A program made the translations under genes and the position numbers. From Tabrizicola soli (GTDB taxonomy: Bacteria; Pseudomonadota; Alphaproteobacteria; Rhodobacterales; Rhodobacteraceae), in NCBI RefSeq assembly GCF_015999335.1, contig NZ_JAEACP010000001.1:124001-188000 (forward strand): a stretch of DNA of 64,000 nt, read 5' to 3'. Positions 1-14,447 of this stretch are shown one piece after another (position 1 is the first letter of the stretch; every line of letters starts with the position of its first letter). The notes beneath the pieces were generated by a model, which was given only the letters and a program-made list of their open reading frames with translations, had not been told where the DNA came from and searched no databases.

Positions 1-2
1 CC

Positions 3-962
3 GAGGGCGTGTTCTTTACCCGCGACCTGGTGAATGAACCGGCGAACGTGCTGACCACCTCAGACTTCGCCGCCCGCCTGGCCGGGATGCAGGAGCTTGG
101 CCTGCAGGTCGAGATCCTGGAGGAGGAGGAGCTGCGCCGCCTGGGCATGGGCGCGCTGCTCGGCGTGGGGCAGGGGTCGGAAAGCCCCTCGAAGGTCGTG
201 GTGATGCAGTGGCAGGGCGGCGGGGACGAGGCCCCCTTCGCGCTGATCGGCAAGGGCGTGGTCTTCGACACCGGCGGCATCTCGATCAAGCCCGCCGCCG
301 GGATGGAGGACATGACCATGGACATGGGCGGCGCGGGCACCGTAGCCGGGGTCATGCGGACGCTGGCGCTGCGCAAGGCCAGGGCCAATGTCGTGGGGCT
401 GGTCGGTCTGGTCGAGAACATGCCCGACGGCCGCGCCCAGCGCCCCGGCGACGTGGTGAAGTCGATGAAGGGCGACACGATCGAGGTCATCAACACCGAC
501 GCCGAGGGGCGGCTGGTGCTGGCCGATGTGCTCTGGTACGCACAGGACCGCTTCAAGCCGACCGGCATGATCAACCTCGCCACGCTGACCGGCGCGATCA
601 TCATCGCGCTGGGGCATGAGAACACCGGCGTCTTCTCCAACGACGACGCCCTCTGCAACGCCTTCCTCGCCGCCGCCAAGGCGGAGGGCGAGGGCGCCTG
701 GCGGATGCCGATGGGCGAGGCCTATGACCAGAAGCTGAAGTCCCGCGTGGCCGACATGATGAACGTCGGCGGCCGCGACGGCGGCGCGATCACCGCCGCG
801 CAGTTCCTGGCCCGCTTCGTCAAGCCGGAGGTCCCCTGGTGCCACCTCGACATCGCGGGGACCGCGCTTCTGAAGGCGGACACCACCCTGGCGCCGAAAG
901 GGGCGACCGGCTGGGGCGTCATGGCGCTGGACCGGCTGATCCGCGACAGGTTCGAGAAGTGA
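3..962 (+). CDS. pepA: Leucyl aminopeptidase, C-terminal part (runs off left edge)
   Basis: Cytosolic M17 zinc/manganese aminopeptidase that removes N-terminal residues from peptides. The frame is open from the first bases of the window, so the start lies upstream and only about 319 residues are present (the family is usually about 480-500). The visible part begins with the interdomain segment [11 protein letters not shown] and holds the catalytic core: [15 protein letters not shown] (metal-binding Lys and Asp), DMGGAG, and the M17 signature [12 protein letters not shown] with its Asp/Glu metal ligands and Arg. The C-terminal DIAGTA and KGATGWGV segments are also typical. It is followed at about 100 bp by holC, a neighbour pair common in proteobacteria. 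The identity is firm; only the 5' end is missing. Confidence 0.95.
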   Translation, partial: EGVFFTRDLVNEPANVLTTSDFAARLAGMQELGLQVEILEEEELRRLGMGALLGVGQGSESPSKVVVMQWQGGGDEAPFALIGKGVVFDTGGISIKPAAGMEDMTMDMGGAGTVAGVMRTLALRKARANVVGLVGLVENMPDGRAQRPGDVVKSMKGDTIEVINTDAEGRLVLADVLWYAQDRFKPTGMINLATLTGAIIIALGHENTGVFSNDDALCNAFLAAAKAEGEGAWRMPMGEAYDQKLKSRVADMMNVGGRDGGAITAAQFLARFVKPEVPWCHLDIAGTALLKADTTLAPKGATGWGVMALDRLIRDRFEK

Positions 963-1058
963 TGCTCCTCCCTCGCTTCGCGTCGGTCCTCGCGGGCGGG
1001 CGCAACCGGCGAAGAGCGGTCAAAGACAAGCGATGAGCGGACCCGGAAGGCCACGGAC

Positions 1059-1532
1059 ATGGGCACGGTGATGTTCTACCATCTGACCCGTTCGACCCCC
1101 GCCGATACCCTGGCGGTGAACGCGGCCAGGGCGCTCGGGCAGGGTTGGCGGGTGATGGTGCGCGGTACCGACCGCGAGGCGCTCGACCGGCTGGACGCCG
1201 CGCTCTGGCTGAAGGGGGGCGACGGCAGCTTCCTGCCGCACGGGCTGGAGGGCGGGCCGCAGGATGCCGACCAGCCGGTGCTTCTGGGGCTCGGCCCGCC
1301 GGTGAACGGGGCGCGGGTGCTGGCGCTGGTCGACGGGGCGGAAGCAACCGACGCCGAGATCGCGGCGATGGAGCGGGTCTGGATCCTGTTCGACGGCAAC
1401 GACCAGCTCCGGCTGCAGGCCGCGCGGCAGCAATGGCGCGCGGTCACCGGCGCCGGTCATGCCGCGCAATACTGGTCCGAGGACTCGGGGCGCTGGGAGA
1501 AGAAATCCGAAAGCCCGGCCCGCCCGTCCTGA
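1059..1532 (+). CDS. holC: DNA polymerase III chi subunit (HolC)
   Basis: 157-residue HolC family protein, the clamp-loader-associated chi subunit that with psi contacts single-strand binding protein at the replication fork. The sequence starts MGTVMFYHLTRS, has the central basic segment QGWRVMVRGTDREALDRLDAALW, the FLPHG motif and the PVLLG strand, and ends with the YWSEDSGRWEKK tail typical of alphaproteobacterial chi. The length is normal. I took the ATG at 1059; a second in-frame ATG at 1071 would remove only four residues. It sits directly downstream of pepA, as in many proteobacteria, and is probably co-transcribed with it. Confidence 0.9.
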   Translation: MGTVMFYHLTRSTPADTLAVNAARALGQGWRVMVRGTDREALDRLDAALWLKGGDGSFLPHGLEGGPQDADQPVLLGLGPPVNGARVLALVDGAEATDAEIAAMERVWILFDGNDQLRLQAARQQWRAVTGAGHAAQYWSEDSGRWEKKSESPARPS

Positions 1533-1651
1533 CCGGCCGCCTTCTTCTTTGACAGCAGGAGCCGCCGGTGGCACCACGGCCAAAGCGGTTTGAATTCCCG
1601 CCCCCGCCCGCCCCCCCGTTGAAAGTGACCATATCTTGACCAAAGCCCTGC

Positions 1652-1679
1652 TTGACCCCCGCCCGGCGCAGCCTAGCCT
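1652..1679 (+). promoter_or_regulatory. Candidate promoter of the glycogen operon
   Basis: TTGACC at 1652-1657 and TAGCCT at 1674-1679, separated by 16 bases, lie 30 bases before the glgP GTG codon. The match to sigma-70 hexamers is moderate. The 177-bp gap between holC and glgP contains no other gene. Confidence 0.3.
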
Positions 1680-1709
1680 TGGCGGGCCGGACAAGACCGT
1701 GAGCCAAGC

Positions 1710-4088
1710 GTGACCCCGAACCTTCTGCAGGCCGATGTCCTGCGCCATCTGACCTTCACCCAGGGCAAGGACGCCCCCCATGCCAGCCTGCAGGACTGGC
1801 GGCTGGCGCTCAGCCATGCGATCCGCGACCGCATCGTGGTCCCCTGGTTCGCCGCGACCCGGCGCACCTGGGCCGACGACCGCAAGCGCGTCTGCTATCT
1901 GTCGATGGAATACCTGATCGGCCGGGTGCTCGAGGATGCGATGATCAACCTCGGCCTCTACGACGTCGCGGTCGAGGCGATGGCGGGGCTCGGGCTCGAC
2001 CTGCGCGCGCTGATCGACGACGAGCCCGACGCGGCGCTGGGGAACGGCGGGCTGGGGCGGCTTGCCGCCTGTTTCATGGAATCGATGGCGACGCTGGGCT
2101 GCCCGGCCTATGGCTATGGCATCCGCTACGAGAACGGCCTCTTCCGCCAGCATTTCGAGCATGGCCGCCAGGTCGAGACCGCCGAGGACTGGCTGGCCCA
2201 TGTCGATCCCTGGGAATTCACCCGCCCGGAAAGCGCCTATACCGTGGGCTTCAAGGGCCAGGTCGAGATCCGCGACGGCCGCGAGGTCTGGTTTCCCGAG
2301 GAAACGGTGACGGCCGAGGCGCATGACACCCCGGTCGTCGGCTGGCAGGGGAAATGGGCCAATACGCTGCGGCTCTGGGCGGCGAAGGGGACGGCGGATT
2401 TCGACCTCGCGCGGTTCAACCGGGGCGACTATGCCGCCGCAGCCGAGCCCGAGACCCTGGCCCGCACGCTGAGCCGGGTGCTTTATCCCGACGACACCAC
2501 GCATCAGGGCAAGGAGTTGCGCCTGAAGCAGGAATTCTTCCTGACCTCGGCCGCGCTGCAGGACATCCTGCGCCGCTACCTTGCCAATCACGGCGACCTC
2601 GGCGCCCTGCCGGCCCATGTCGCAATCCAGATGAACGACACCCATCCCGCGATCGCGGGGCCAGAGCTGATCCGGCTTCTGTCGGATGTCCACGGCCTGC
2701 CCTTCGACAGGGCACTGGAGATCGCGCGGGGGTGCCTCGGCTTCACCAACCACACGCTCCTGCCCGAGGCGCTGGAGAAATGGACGATGTCCACCTTCGG
2801 CACGATCCTGCCGCGCCATCTGCAGATCGTCGAGCGGATCGACAGCTGGCACCGCCGCAACTGGCCGGGCCGGCCGCATTATCTGGGCATCCTGAAGCAC
2901 GGCGAGGTGCGGATGGGCGAGCTCGCCTTCATCATGAGCCACAAGGTCAATGGCGTCTCGGCGCTGCATTCGCAGTTGGTCAAGACCACGCTCTTTCCCG
3001 AACTGGATGCGATGCATCCGGGCCGGATCGTCAACCAGACCAACGGCGTGACGCCCCGGCGCTGGCTGCGGATGGCGAACCGCCCGCTTGCCGGGCTGAT
3101 CACCCGCACCCTCGGCGAGGGCTGGGAGGCGGACCTCGACCGCCTGCGCGGGCTGGAGCCGCATGTCGAGGACGCGGGTTTCCGCGCCGACTTTGCCGCG
3201 GCCAAGCACGAGAACAAGGTCGCGCTGGCGAACTGGATCGGGCGCGAGACCGGCCTGGCGCTGGACCCGCACGCGATCTTCGACGTCCAGATCAAGCGCA
3301 TCCACGAATACAAGCGCCAGCTTCTGAACATCCTGCAGACCGTCGCCCACTGGCACGCGATCCGCGCCAACCCCGAGGCCGGCTGGGTCCCGCGCGTGAA
3401 GATCTTCGGCGGCAAGGCGGCTCCCGGATATGCGGTCGCCAAGGAAATCATCCGCCTGATCAATGACGTGGCCGAGGTCCTTAACGCGGATCCGGTGACG
3501 AACGGGCTGCTGCGGGTGATCTACCCGCCGAACTACAACGTCACCATGGCCGAGAGGCTGATTCCCGCCGCCGACCTTTCGGAACAGATCTCGACCGCGG
3601 GGAAAGAGGCCTCGGGCACCGGCAACATGAAGTTCATGATGAACGGCGCGGTGACCATCGGCACGCTGGACGGCGCGAATGTCGAGATCCTGCACGAGGT
3701 CGGGGCCGGGAACTTCTTCCTGTTCGGCCTGACCGCCGACGAGGTCGCCCGCCGGCGCGAGGATCCCGAACATGCCCGCAAGGCGATCCAGGCGAGCCAG
3801 CCCTTGCTGGACGTGCTGCAGATGATCGCCGAGGGCCGCTTCTCTCCCGCCGAGCCGGAGCGGTACCATGGGCTGGTCCACCGCGTCTGGCACCACGACT
3901 ATTTCCTCGTCGCCTCGGATTTCGCGGCCTATCACGCGATGCAGGCCGAGGTGGATCGCGCCTATGCCGATCCGGCGCGCTGGTGGAAGATGGCGGCATT
4001 GAACACGGCCCGCAGCGGTTTCTTCTCCTCGGACCGAACGATCCGTGGCTACATGGACGAGATCTGGCAGACGACATCCGCGCTCTGA
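1710..4088 (+). CDS. glgP: Glycogen phosphorylase
   Basis: 792-residue PLP-dependent GT35 enzyme that releases glucose-1-phosphate from the non-reducing ends of glycogen. Length is normal for bacterial GlgP. Visible signatures are the N-terminal [10 protein letters not shown], the [15 protein letters not shown] segment, [10 protein letters not shown], and the PLP-lysine signature [15 protein letters not shown] with the following [12 protein letters not shown]. The start is a GTG at 1710; the only nearby upstream GTG (1699) runs into a stop after four codons. It is the first gene of glgP-glgB-glgC-glgA-glgX-pgm; glgB starts 20 bases after its stop. Having a phosphorylase, a debranching enzyme and the synthesis genes in one unit implies that glycogen turnover is co-regulated. 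Confidence 0.96.
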   Translation: MTPNLLQADVLRHLTFTQGKDAPHASLQDWRLALSHAIRDRIVVPWFAATRRTWADDRKRVCYLSMEYLIGRVLEDAMINLGLYDVAVEAMAGLGLDLRALIDDEPDAALGNGGLGRLAACFMESMATLGCPAYGYGIRYENGLFRQHFEHGRQVETAEDWLAHVDPWEFTRPESAYTVGFKGQVEIRDGREVWFPEETVTAEAHDTPVVGWQGKWANTLRLWAAKGTADFDLARFNRGDYAAAAEPETLARTLSRVLYPDDTTHQGKELRLKQEFFLTSAALQDILRRYLANHGDLGALPAHVAIQMNDTHPAIAGPELIRLLSDVHGLPFDRALEIARGCLGFTNHTLLPEALEKWTMSTFGTILPRHLQIVERIDSWHRRNWPGRPHYLGILKHGEVRMGELAFIMSHKVNGVSALHSQLVKTTLFPELDAMHPGRIVNQTNGVTPRRWLRMANRPLAGLITRTLGEGWEADLDRLRGLEPHVEDAGFRADFAAAKHENKVALANWIGRETGLALDPHAIFDVQIKRIHEYKRQLLNILQTVAHWHAIRANPEAGWVPRVKIFGGKAAPGYAVAKEIIRLINDVAEVLNADPVTNGLLRVIYPPNYNVTMAERLIPAADLSEQISTAGKEASGTGNMKFMMNGAVTIGTLDGANVEILHEVGAGNFFLFGLTADEVARRREDPEHARKAIQASQPLLDVLQMIAEGRFSPAEPERYHGLVHRVWHHDYFLVASDFAAYHAMQAEVDRAYADPARWWKMAALNTARSGFFSSDRTIRGYMDEIWQTTSAL

Positions 4089-4108
4089 GGCGCTTGCAGG
4101 AGGGGGGC

Positions 4109-6280
4109 ATGGCCGGAACGACACTGGAGCGGGGCGCAGCCGAGGCGATCGCCGGAGGACGGCACGGCGATCCCTTCGCGGTGCTCGGGCCGCACAAGGT
4201 GGCGAAGGGCTGGGAGGTCCGAGCCTTCGTGCCGGGGGCGGAGCGGCTCTGGCTCCTGACCGGACATTCAACCGCCGAGGCCGCGCCCTATCCCGGCGTT
4301 CCGGGGCTTTTCACCCAGCCGATGCCCTGGCGGGACAGCTACAGGTTCCGCGCGGAAGGCCATGGCAACACATGGGAATTCGACGATCCCTATCGCTTCG
4401 GCCCGGTGCTGGGCGAGATGGACGAACATTTCCTGGGCGAAGGCACGCACCGCCGCCTCTGGCAGGCGCTCGGCGCGCATCCGATGACGCATGAGGGCGC
4501 GGCCGGCGTCCATTTCGCGGTCTGGGCCCCGAATGCGGAACGGGTCTCGGTGGTGGGCGACTTCAACCTCTGGGACGGGCGCCGCAATCCGATGCGCCGG
4601 CGGGGTGCGACGGGGGTGTGGGAGATCTTCCTGCCCGGCCTGCACCAGGGCACGGTCTACAAGTACGAGATCCGGGGGCAGGACGGGACGGTCTTGCCGC
4701 TCAAGGCCGATCCGGTTGGCTTCGGCTCTGAACATCCGCCCGCAAATGCAAGCGTCGTAAGGGAAATCCGGGGCGATTGGCAGGACGCGGACTGGATGGC
4801 TGCGCGGGCCGCGAGACAGGCCATCGACGCGCCGATCTCGGTCTATGAGGTGCATCTCGGGTCATGGCGGCGCGCGCCCGGCAACCGGATGCTGAGCTAT
4901 CTGGAACTGGCCGGGCAGCTGGTGGACTACGCCGCCGACATGGGCTTCACCCATATCGAATGCCTGCCGATCAGCGAATATCCGTTCGACGGGTCCTGGG
5001 GTTACCAGCCGGTCGGCCTCTTCGCCCCCACGATCCGCCACGGCACGCCCGAGGAGCTTCGCGCCTTCGTCGATGCCGCCCACCGCCGCGGGCTGGGGGT
5101 CATCCTCGACTGGGTGCCCGCGCATTTTCCGACCGATGCGCATGGTCTTGGCCGCTTCGACGGCAGCGCGCTTTACGAACACGAGGACCCGCGCGAGGGG
5201 TTCCATCAGGACTGGAACACCCTGATCTACAATTACGGCCGGGTGGAGGTGAAGAACTACCTGGTCTCCAACGCCCTCTACTGGCTGGAGGAATATCACA
5301 TCGACGGCCTTCGCGTGGATGCCGTCGCCTCGATGCTCTACCGCGACTACAGCCGCGAGCCGGGCGAATGGGTCCCGAACCGGGATGGCGGGCGCGAGAA
5401 TTACGAGGCGATCGAGGTCCTGCGGCAGATGAACGCCACCGCCTATGGCGAATGTCCCGGCATCATGACCGTGGCCGAGGAATCCACCGCATTTCCCGGC
5501 GTCTCGCGGCCGGTGGACTGGGGCGGCCTCGGCTTCGGGTTCAAGTGGAACATGGGCTGGATGAACGACACGCTCGGCTACATGCAGAAGGACCCGCTCT
5601 ATCGCCGCTACCACCATGGCCAGATGACCTTCGGCCTGGTCTATGCCTGGTCGGAAAACTACATCCTGCCGATCAGCCATGACGAGGTGGTGCATGGCAA
5701 GGGATCCATGCTGGCCAAGATGCCGGGCACACCTTGGGAAAAATTCGCCAACCTGCGCGCCTTTTATGGTTTCATGTGGGCGCATCCGGGCAAGAAGCTT
5801 CTGTTCATGGGCCAGGAATTCGCGCAAGGGGCCGAGTGGAACCACCAGCACAGCCTGGACTGGCACCAGCTTGCCCTGGCCGAGCATCGCGGCGTGCAGG
5901 CGCTGGTGCGCGACCTGAACCGGCTCTACCGCGAGATCCCGGCGCTGCATGTGAACGACTGCCGGCCCGAGGGCTTCGACTGGCTCGAAGGCCATGATGC
6001 CGAGGCCGGGGTCTTCGCCTGGGTCCGGCGGGGCCGGGCAGGGGACAGGCCGGTGGTCGCCGTGGTCAACATGACGCCGGTCCAGCGCAGCTACCGGCTG
6101 GGCCTGCCCGAACCGGGCCACTGGCGCGAGATCCTGAACACCGATGCCGCGGCCTATGGCGGCGGCAACCGCGGCAACCTTGGCGGAATCGACACCGAGC
6201 GGGTGCCATGGCACGGCCGGACCCAGTCGGCCCAGCTGGTGCTGCCGCCGCTGTCCGCGATCTATCTGCAGCAGGATTGA
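4109..6280 (+). CDS. glgB: 1,4-alpha-glucan branching enzyme
   Basis: GH13 branching enzyme, 723 residues, that makes alpha-1,6 branch points in growing glycogen. An N-terminal CBM48-type module ([10 protein letters not shown], then [20 protein letters not shown]) precedes the TIM barrel, in which [11 protein letters not shown] carries the nucleophile Asp, TVAEEST the acid/base Glu, and [12 protein letters not shown] the third acidic residue. The frame is open further upstream inside glgP, but the ATG at 4109 is preceded by a strong AGGAGGGG at 4098-4105, and the protein starting there has the expected N-terminus. It is followed by glgC after a short gap. Confidence 0.96.
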   Translation: MAGTTLERGAAEAIAGGRHGDPFAVLGPHKVAKGWEVRAFVPGAERLWLLTGHSTAEAAPYPGVPGLFTQPMPWRDSYRFRAEGHGNTWEFDDPYRFGPVLGEMDEHFLGEGTHRRLWQALGAHPMTHEGAAGVHFAVWAPNAERVSVVGDFNLWDGRRNPMRRRGATGVWEIFLPGLHQGTVYKYEIRGQDGTVLPLKADPVGFGSEHPPANASVVREIRGDWQDADWMAARAARQAIDAPISVYEVHLGSWRRAPGNRMLSYLELAGQLVDYAADMGFTHIECLPISEYPFDGSWGYQPVGLFAPTIRHGTPEELRAFVDAAHRRGLGVILDWVPAHFPTDAHGLGRFDGSALYEHEDPREGFHQDWNTLIYNYGRVEVKNYLVSNALYWLEEYHIDGLRVDAVASMLYRDYSREPGEWVPNRDGGRENYEAIEVLRQMNATAYGECPGIMTVAEESTAFPGVSRPVDWGGLGFGFKWNMGWMNDTLGYMQKDPLYRRYHHGQMTFGLVYAWSENYILPISHDEVVHGKGSMLAKMPGTPWEKFANLRAFYGFMWAHPGKKLLFMGQEFAQGAEWNHQHSLDWHQLALAEHRGVQALVRDLNRLYREIPALHVNDCRPEGFDWLEGHDAEAGVFAWVRRGRAGDRPVVAVVNMTPVQRSYRLGLPEPGHWREILNTDAAAYGGGNRGNLGGIDTERVPWHGRTQSAQLVLPPLSAIYLQQD

Positions 6281-6316
6281 CGATTGCCGGGCAAGCCGCC
6301 CGAGGGGAGGACGAGA

Positions 6317-7588
6317 ATGCACCCAAGACCGAACCAGCGCCTTTCATCCCAGGCCATGGCCTTCGTCCTGGCCGGGGGGCGTGGCAGCCGCCTGAAGGAG
6401 TTGACCGACCGGCGCGCGAAACCGGCGGTCTATTTCGGCGGCAAGACCCGGATCATCGACTTCGCGCTGTCGAACGCGCTGAACTCGGGCATCCGCAAGA
6501 TGGCGATCGCGACGCAGTACAAGGCCCATTCCCTCATCCGCCATGTCCAGCGCGGCTGGGGCTTCTTCCGGGCCGAGCGGAACGAATACCTGGACATCCT
6601 CCCCGCCTCGCAGCGGATGGACGAGGTCAACTGGTACCGCGGCACCGCCGATGCCGTGGCGCAGAACATCGACATCATCGACAGCTACGGGGTGAAATAC
6701 GTCGTCATCCTGGCCGGCGACCACATCTACAAGATGGATTACGAGGTGATGCTGCGCCAGCATGTCGAGGCCGGGGCGGATGTGACCATCGGCTGCCTGA
6801 CCGTGCCGCGCGCCGAGGCCACGGCCTTCGGGGTGATGCATGTCGACAAGGCGATGCGGATCACCGATTTCCTGGAAAAGCCGAAGGACCCGCCCGCGAT
6901 TCCCGGCGACCCCGACCATTCGCTCGCCAGCATGGGGATCTACGTCTTCGACTGGGCCTTCCTGCGCGACCTGTTGCGGCGGGACATGGGGGACGACGAT
7001 TCCAGCCACGATTTCGGCTTCGACCTGATCCCCCGCATCGTGCGGGAGGGAAAGGCCGTCGCGCACCGCTTTGCCGACAGCTGCGTGACCTCGGGCCTCG
7101 AGACCGAGCCCTACTGGCGCGACGTCGGCACGATCGACGCCTTCTGGCAGGCGAATATCGACCTGACCGACTTCGTGCCGAAGCTGGACATCTACGACCG
7201 GAGCTGGCCGATCTGGACCTATGCCGAGATCGTGCCGCCGGCGAAGTTCATCCATGACGAGGACGGCAGGCGCGGGATGGCAGTCTCGTCGCTGGTCGCG
7301 GGCGACTGCATCGTCTCGGGGTCCGAGGTGCGCAATTCGCTGCTGTTCACCGGGGTCCGGACGCACAGCTTCTCCAGCCTCGAACATGTGGTGGCGCTGC
7401 CGCAGGTCACCGTCAACCGCAAGGCTCAGTTGAAGAATTGCGTCATCGACCGGGGCGTGACGATCCCCGAGGGGCTGGTCATCGGCGAGGATCCGGCAGA
7501 GGATGCGAGGTGGTTCCGCCGCTCGGACGGGGGGATCGTGCTGATCACGCAGGACATGCTTGACGCCAGGGCGCGGGCATTGTCCTGA
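6317..7588 (+). CDS. glgC: Glucose-1-phosphate adenylyltransferase
   Basis: ADP-glucose pyrophosphorylase, 423 residues, making ADP-glucose from ATP and glucose-1-phosphate, the regulated step of bacterial glycogen synthesis. The N-terminal pyrophosphorylase signature [12 protein letters not shown] is present, followed by [10 protein letters not shown], the substrate-site segments [15 protein letters not shown] and DFLEKP, and a C-terminal left-handed helix region with isoleucine-patch repeats. The start at 6317 follows GAGGGGAGGA at 6302-6311. Arg residues near the N-terminus (RPNQRLSSQ) fit the allosteric region of the fructose-6-phosphate-activated class, which is an inference from the family. 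Confidence 0.96.
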   Translation: MHPRPNQRLSSQAMAFVLAGGRGSRLKELTDRRAKPAVYFGGKTRIIDFALSNALNSGIRKMAIATQYKAHSLIRHVQRGWGFFRAERNEYLDILPASQRMDEVNWYRGTADAVAQNIDIIDSYGVKYVVILAGDHIYKMDYEVMLRQHVEAGADVTIGCLTVPRAEATAFGVMHVDKAMRITDFLEKPKDPPAIPGDPDHSLASMGIYVFDWAFLRDLLRRDMGDDDSSHDFGFDLIPRIVREGKAVAHRFADSCVTSGLETEPYWRDVGTIDAFWQANIDLTDFVPKLDIYDRSWPIWTYAEIVPPAKFIHDEDGRRGMAVSSLVAGDCIVSGSEVRNSLLFTGVRTHSFSSLEHVVALPQVTVNRKAQLKNCVIDRGVTIPEGLVIGEDPAEDARWFRRSDGGIVLITQDMLDARARALS

Positions 7589-7609
7589 CGGCGCGCGGGG
7601 TGGACGGCG

Positions 7610-7664
7610 CCGGGGGACTTCGCGCCCCCCGGACCCCCTGCGGGATGTTTGGGCCAGGATGAAA
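7610..7664. repeat. GC-rich hairpin element between glgC and glgA
   Basis: CCGGGGG (7610-7616) pairs with CCCCCGG (7626-7632) around a 9-base loop and is followed by a stretch ending in GTTTGGGCCAGGATGAAA. From general knowledge this hairpin plus 'TTTGGGCCA-GATGAA' tail resembles a dispersed intergenic element seen in many Rhodobacterales genomes. It sits between two co-oriented operon genes and just upstream of the weak ribosome-binding region of glgA, so it could act in mRNA processing or attenuation. Confidence 0.45.
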
Positions 7665-7677
7665 CGGGGGCTGGTGA

Positions 7678-9098
7678 ATGGGCGGGCGGGTGCTTTCGGT
7701 GGCGTCGGAATGTGTGCCGCTGGTCAAGACCGGCGGGCTGGCCGATGTGGTGGGCGCGCTGCCGGAGGCGCTTGCGGCCAAAGGCTGGGAGATGCGGGTG
7801 CTCCTGCCCGCCTATCGCAGCCTGCGGGCAGAGGCCGAGGGCTGGCCGGTGGTCTGGGAGGAGGGCGATCTCTGGGGCGGGCAGGGACGGGTCCTCGCCG
7901 GCGAGGTGGGGGGGAAGTCGGTCCTCCTCCTCGATGCGCCGCATCTTTATGACCGCGAGGGCGGGCCCTATGCCGGGCCGCAGGGCGAGTTTCCCGACAA
8001 TGCGATCCGCTTCGCCGCGCTGAGCTGGATCGCCGCCCGCATCGCGCGCGAGGGGCTGGCGGGCTGGAAGCCCGACATGCTGCACGCCCATGACTGGCAG
8101 GCGGGGCTGGCCCCGGCCTATCTCGCCTACTACGGCGCGGGTGGAGTGAAGTCGGTCATGACCATCCACAACATCGCCTTCCAGGGCTGGGCGCCGGGCC
8201 ACATGCTGGGGATCCTGCGCCTGCCCGCCCATGCCTTCCACCCCGAGGCGCTGGAATACTACGGCGGCATCTCCAGCCTGAAGGCCGGGCTGATGACCGC
8301 CGACTGGATCACCACCGTCTCGCCCAGCTATGCGGCCGAGTTGATGCGGCCCGAGTTCGGCATGGGGCTGGAAGGGGTGATGGCGGCGCGCGGGCGGGTG
8401 GTCTCGGGCATCCTGAACGGGGTGGACACGACGATCTGGAACCCCGCGCGCGAGGAGCCGGGCTTCGGCCCGAAGACCATGGCCGGCAAGGCCGCCGCCC
8501 GCGCGCGGCTGTGCCAGGAATTCGGGCTGGAGGTTCCCGGCCCGCTGGCCATCGTCATCAGCCGGCTGACCGACCAGAAGGGCATCGACCTTCTTCCCGC
8601 GGTGATCCCCGATTTCATACTCGGCGGCGGCGGGCTGATCGTCCTCGGCTCGGGCGAGCCGGGGATGGAGGCGGCGATGCGCAACCTTGCCGCGCGCTTT
8701 CCCGGACGGGTCGCCGTCCGCATCGGCTATGACGAGGCGCTGAGCCACCGCCTGTTCTCGGGCGCCGACGCCGTCCTCGTCCCCAGCCGGTTCGAGCCCT
8801 GCGGCCTGACCCAGATGTATGGCCTGCGCTATGGCACGCTGCCGGTGGTTTCGCTGGTGGGGGGGCTGGCGGATACGGTGATCGGGGCCAGCCCGGCGAC
8901 GCTGGCGGCCGGGGCGGCGACGGGGGTGACCTTCCACCCGGTCGATGCCATGGCCTTCGGCCAGGCGCTGGAGCGGCTGCAGGCGCTGTACCGCCAGCCG
9001 AAGCTCTGGGCGAAGCTGCGCGCCAATGCCATGGCGCATCCCGTCGGCTGGGAGGCGAGCGCGGCCGCCTATGCCGGGCTTTACGAAAGGCTGGCCGG

Positions 9099-9102
<4 letters not shown>
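7678..9102 (+). CDS. glgA: Glycogen synthase (ADP-glucose-using)
   Basis: 474-residue GT5 glycogen synthase, elongating alpha-1,4-glucan from ADP-glucose. The N-terminal ADP-glucose-binding motif KTGGLADVVGALP is present, together with HAHDWQAGLAPAYL, TIHNIAFQG, NGVDTTIWNP, VISRLTDQKG and the C-terminal PSRFEPCGLTQMYGLRYGTLPVV catalytic segment with the conserved Glu. The ATG at 7678 has only a weak upstream purine stretch (GGGGG) in a hairpin-bearing 89-bp gap after glgC. Its stop overlaps the glgX GTG start in a GTGA arrangement, implying translational coupling. Confidence 0.96.
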
Positions 9103-12859
<3,757 letters not shown>

Positions 12860-13214
12860 GAAGCAGGGCTGCCACGCGTGGACAGGTTTCGAACCCCAGC
12901 AATATCAATGGCCTGGACGTCGCCATTAACGATCTGGCAAGGATCGGGATGGCCAGCGATCCCGCCCGCGCGAGGGCTGCCCTGGTGTGGTTGCGCGGTG
13001 CGCGATCCGGCGGCACTCCGCCGAGCGGAAGCGGCCGGATGGCGTTTTCCGCAGCGCTGGGGTCGATGTCGACGCGGTCATCATCGAAGAGCAGTCGAGA
13101 GATGAGACTTTCCGGCCCCGACGAAATGCACCGATTGATGTCGGATTTCGGTGCGCCGCTACTGGCGGCTGACGAAAAAGGCCAGGATGCCGTCTGTGAG
13201 GGCCGGCCCCCGCG
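12860..13214. other. 355-bp region at the island boundary, no convincing gene
   Basis: Between the convergent ends of pgm (+) and the FAD oxidoreductase gene (-) there is no frame with a recognisable product. Several short frames are open, but none has a ribosome-binding site plus a familiar motif. Small inverted repeats are present (CCACGCGTGG near the start, CGGCGG-CACT-CCGCCG near 13010-13025) without a U-tract. It may be degraded mobile or acquired DNA marking the left end of the island, but I cannot identify it. Confidence 0.3.
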
Positions 13215-14447
13215 TCATTCACCAAATATCGCCTGTTCCAATAGTTCCGCGTTGCGAGGCGCGCTGGTATATTTCCCTGTTGCAACCGAAAAGAAAGTCC
13301 CATTCTGCCGGACCGGCTGCTCATCCCGGCGATGAAAGCCGCTGTCAGGTCTGTCAATGTCGCGCAGCCCATCGGCAAGAATGATTCCTGCCTTGATCAG
13401 CACGGCGTCGGGACGTCCCATGCCCGGAATGATACGGGAAAACCCCTCCAGATTGTCCCGCCAGATCCGCTCCATGGTTTTGCTTTGGATATTCCCGTCG
13501 CAAACCTCTCGCCATTCGCGGGGAATCGCCTGTGATGCGGCCATCCCTTTCAGACTGGCCGGGTACCATGACAGGAAGGCATAATCCCGCCCCGGATGCG
13601 TGACGATGCTGCCAAAGGCGCCATGAACGATCAGAAACGACCCCAGCCTGTCGATCATCGGATTGCGCCGGACCAGAAGGCTGTATTTCAGACGCTGGCT
13701 TTCAGAAGGGAAATCGTCGATTCCGGCCTGACGATCCAACCGGGCGCGATCTTCCCAAAGGCAATTCACCACCATTGACGCCTTCAGATCATGCGACGCC
13801 CCCGCCTCGTCTTTGCAGGCGATGGCCCAACGACCGCCGGATTCGTCCTTGACCCCGCTGACGCAGATGCCAAGGCCAAGCGTGATCCGAGGCTCGGCCC
13901 TGATCGCAGCCGTCAATATCCGGTGCAGGGCGGGTTGATCGACACAGGCTTCGACCGTTTCGAAATTCGCCATGATGTCTGCAGGCGACACATCGGCGGG
14001 AATTGCGGCGCGGCGGGCGACATGGGTCGGCCTTTGACCCAGATAGGAAAGGCGATCATCGCGCAACCCCTCGAGAACCGCCCGTTCGACCTGATGGAAA
14101 TGGTCTTCCAACTGGTCGGCCGACAGATGCGACTCATGATGCACGAGATAACGCGAGCATGTGGAAGATAGCGACGCCCAATCCGGCCTTTGCCTCGAAA
14201 GCCGTTCAACAACCGGGGCAAAGTGCAGCGCATCGGCGGCCATCCGGGCGCTGGTCGAAAAACTGCGATCCATCGCATAGATCAGCCCAAGATGGACCCT
14301 GCCTTCATAATTCAGGCTTGCCCCGGTCATCATTTCGCGGCGGCGGTCAATCAGGGTGACCTTATGCCCCCTTTGGGCCAGCATCAGCGCCGCCAAGACT
14401 CCCTGCACCCCGGCCCCAAGAACAACCGCGCTCACATTTTTCCCCAC
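13215..14447 (-). CDS. FAD-dependent oxidoreductase (DAO family)
   Basis: 410-residue flavoprotein with an N-terminal Rossmann motif GAGVQGVLAALMLAQRGHKVTLID ending in the acidic residue that binds the FAD ribose, so it belongs to the DAO/amine-oxidase-like superfamily. A C-terminal ATGKYTSAPRNAE segment fits the closing FAD loop. The substrate cannot be read from sequence. The start is a GTG at 14447, preceded by GGGG five bases upstream and overlapping the end of the upstream glycosyltransferase gene by 16 bases, so the two are co-translated. It is the most distal gene of the island. It could oxidise an amino sugar, amino acid or peptide side chain, or act as a surface-glycan enzyme; function is not established. 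Confidence 0.7.
   Translation of the reverse strand: MGKNVSAVVLGAGVQGVLAALMLAQRGHKVTLIDRRREMMTGASLNYEGRVHLGLIYAMDRSFSTSARMAADALHFAPVVERLSRQRPDWASLSSTCSRYLVHHESHLSADQLEDHFHQVERAVLEGLRDDRLSYLGQRPTHVARRAAIPADVSPADIMANFETVEACVDQPALHRILTAAIRAEPRITLGLGICVSGVKDESGGRWAIACKDEAGASHDLKASMVVNCLWEDRARLDRQAGIDDFPSESQRLKYSLLVRRNPMIDRLGSFLIVHGAFGSIVTHPGRDYAFLSWYPASLKGMAASQAIPREWREVCDGNIQSKTMERIWRDNLEGFSRIIPGMGRPDAVLIKAGIILADGLRDIDRPDSGFHRRDEQPVRQNGTFFSVATGKYTSAPRNAELLEQAIFGE

Noticed and set aside
1020-4271. Very long open frame (1083 codons) on the minus strand opposite glgP
   Set aside because: It is the low-stop antisense frame of a high-GC gene. It is Arg/Pro/Ala/His-rich with no domain, while glgP on the other strand has full motifs.
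12926-13378. Minus-strand 150-codon frame at the island edge, considered as a gene or transposase remnant
   Set aside because: It overlaps the FAD oxidoreductase gene out of frame and shows no transposase motif.
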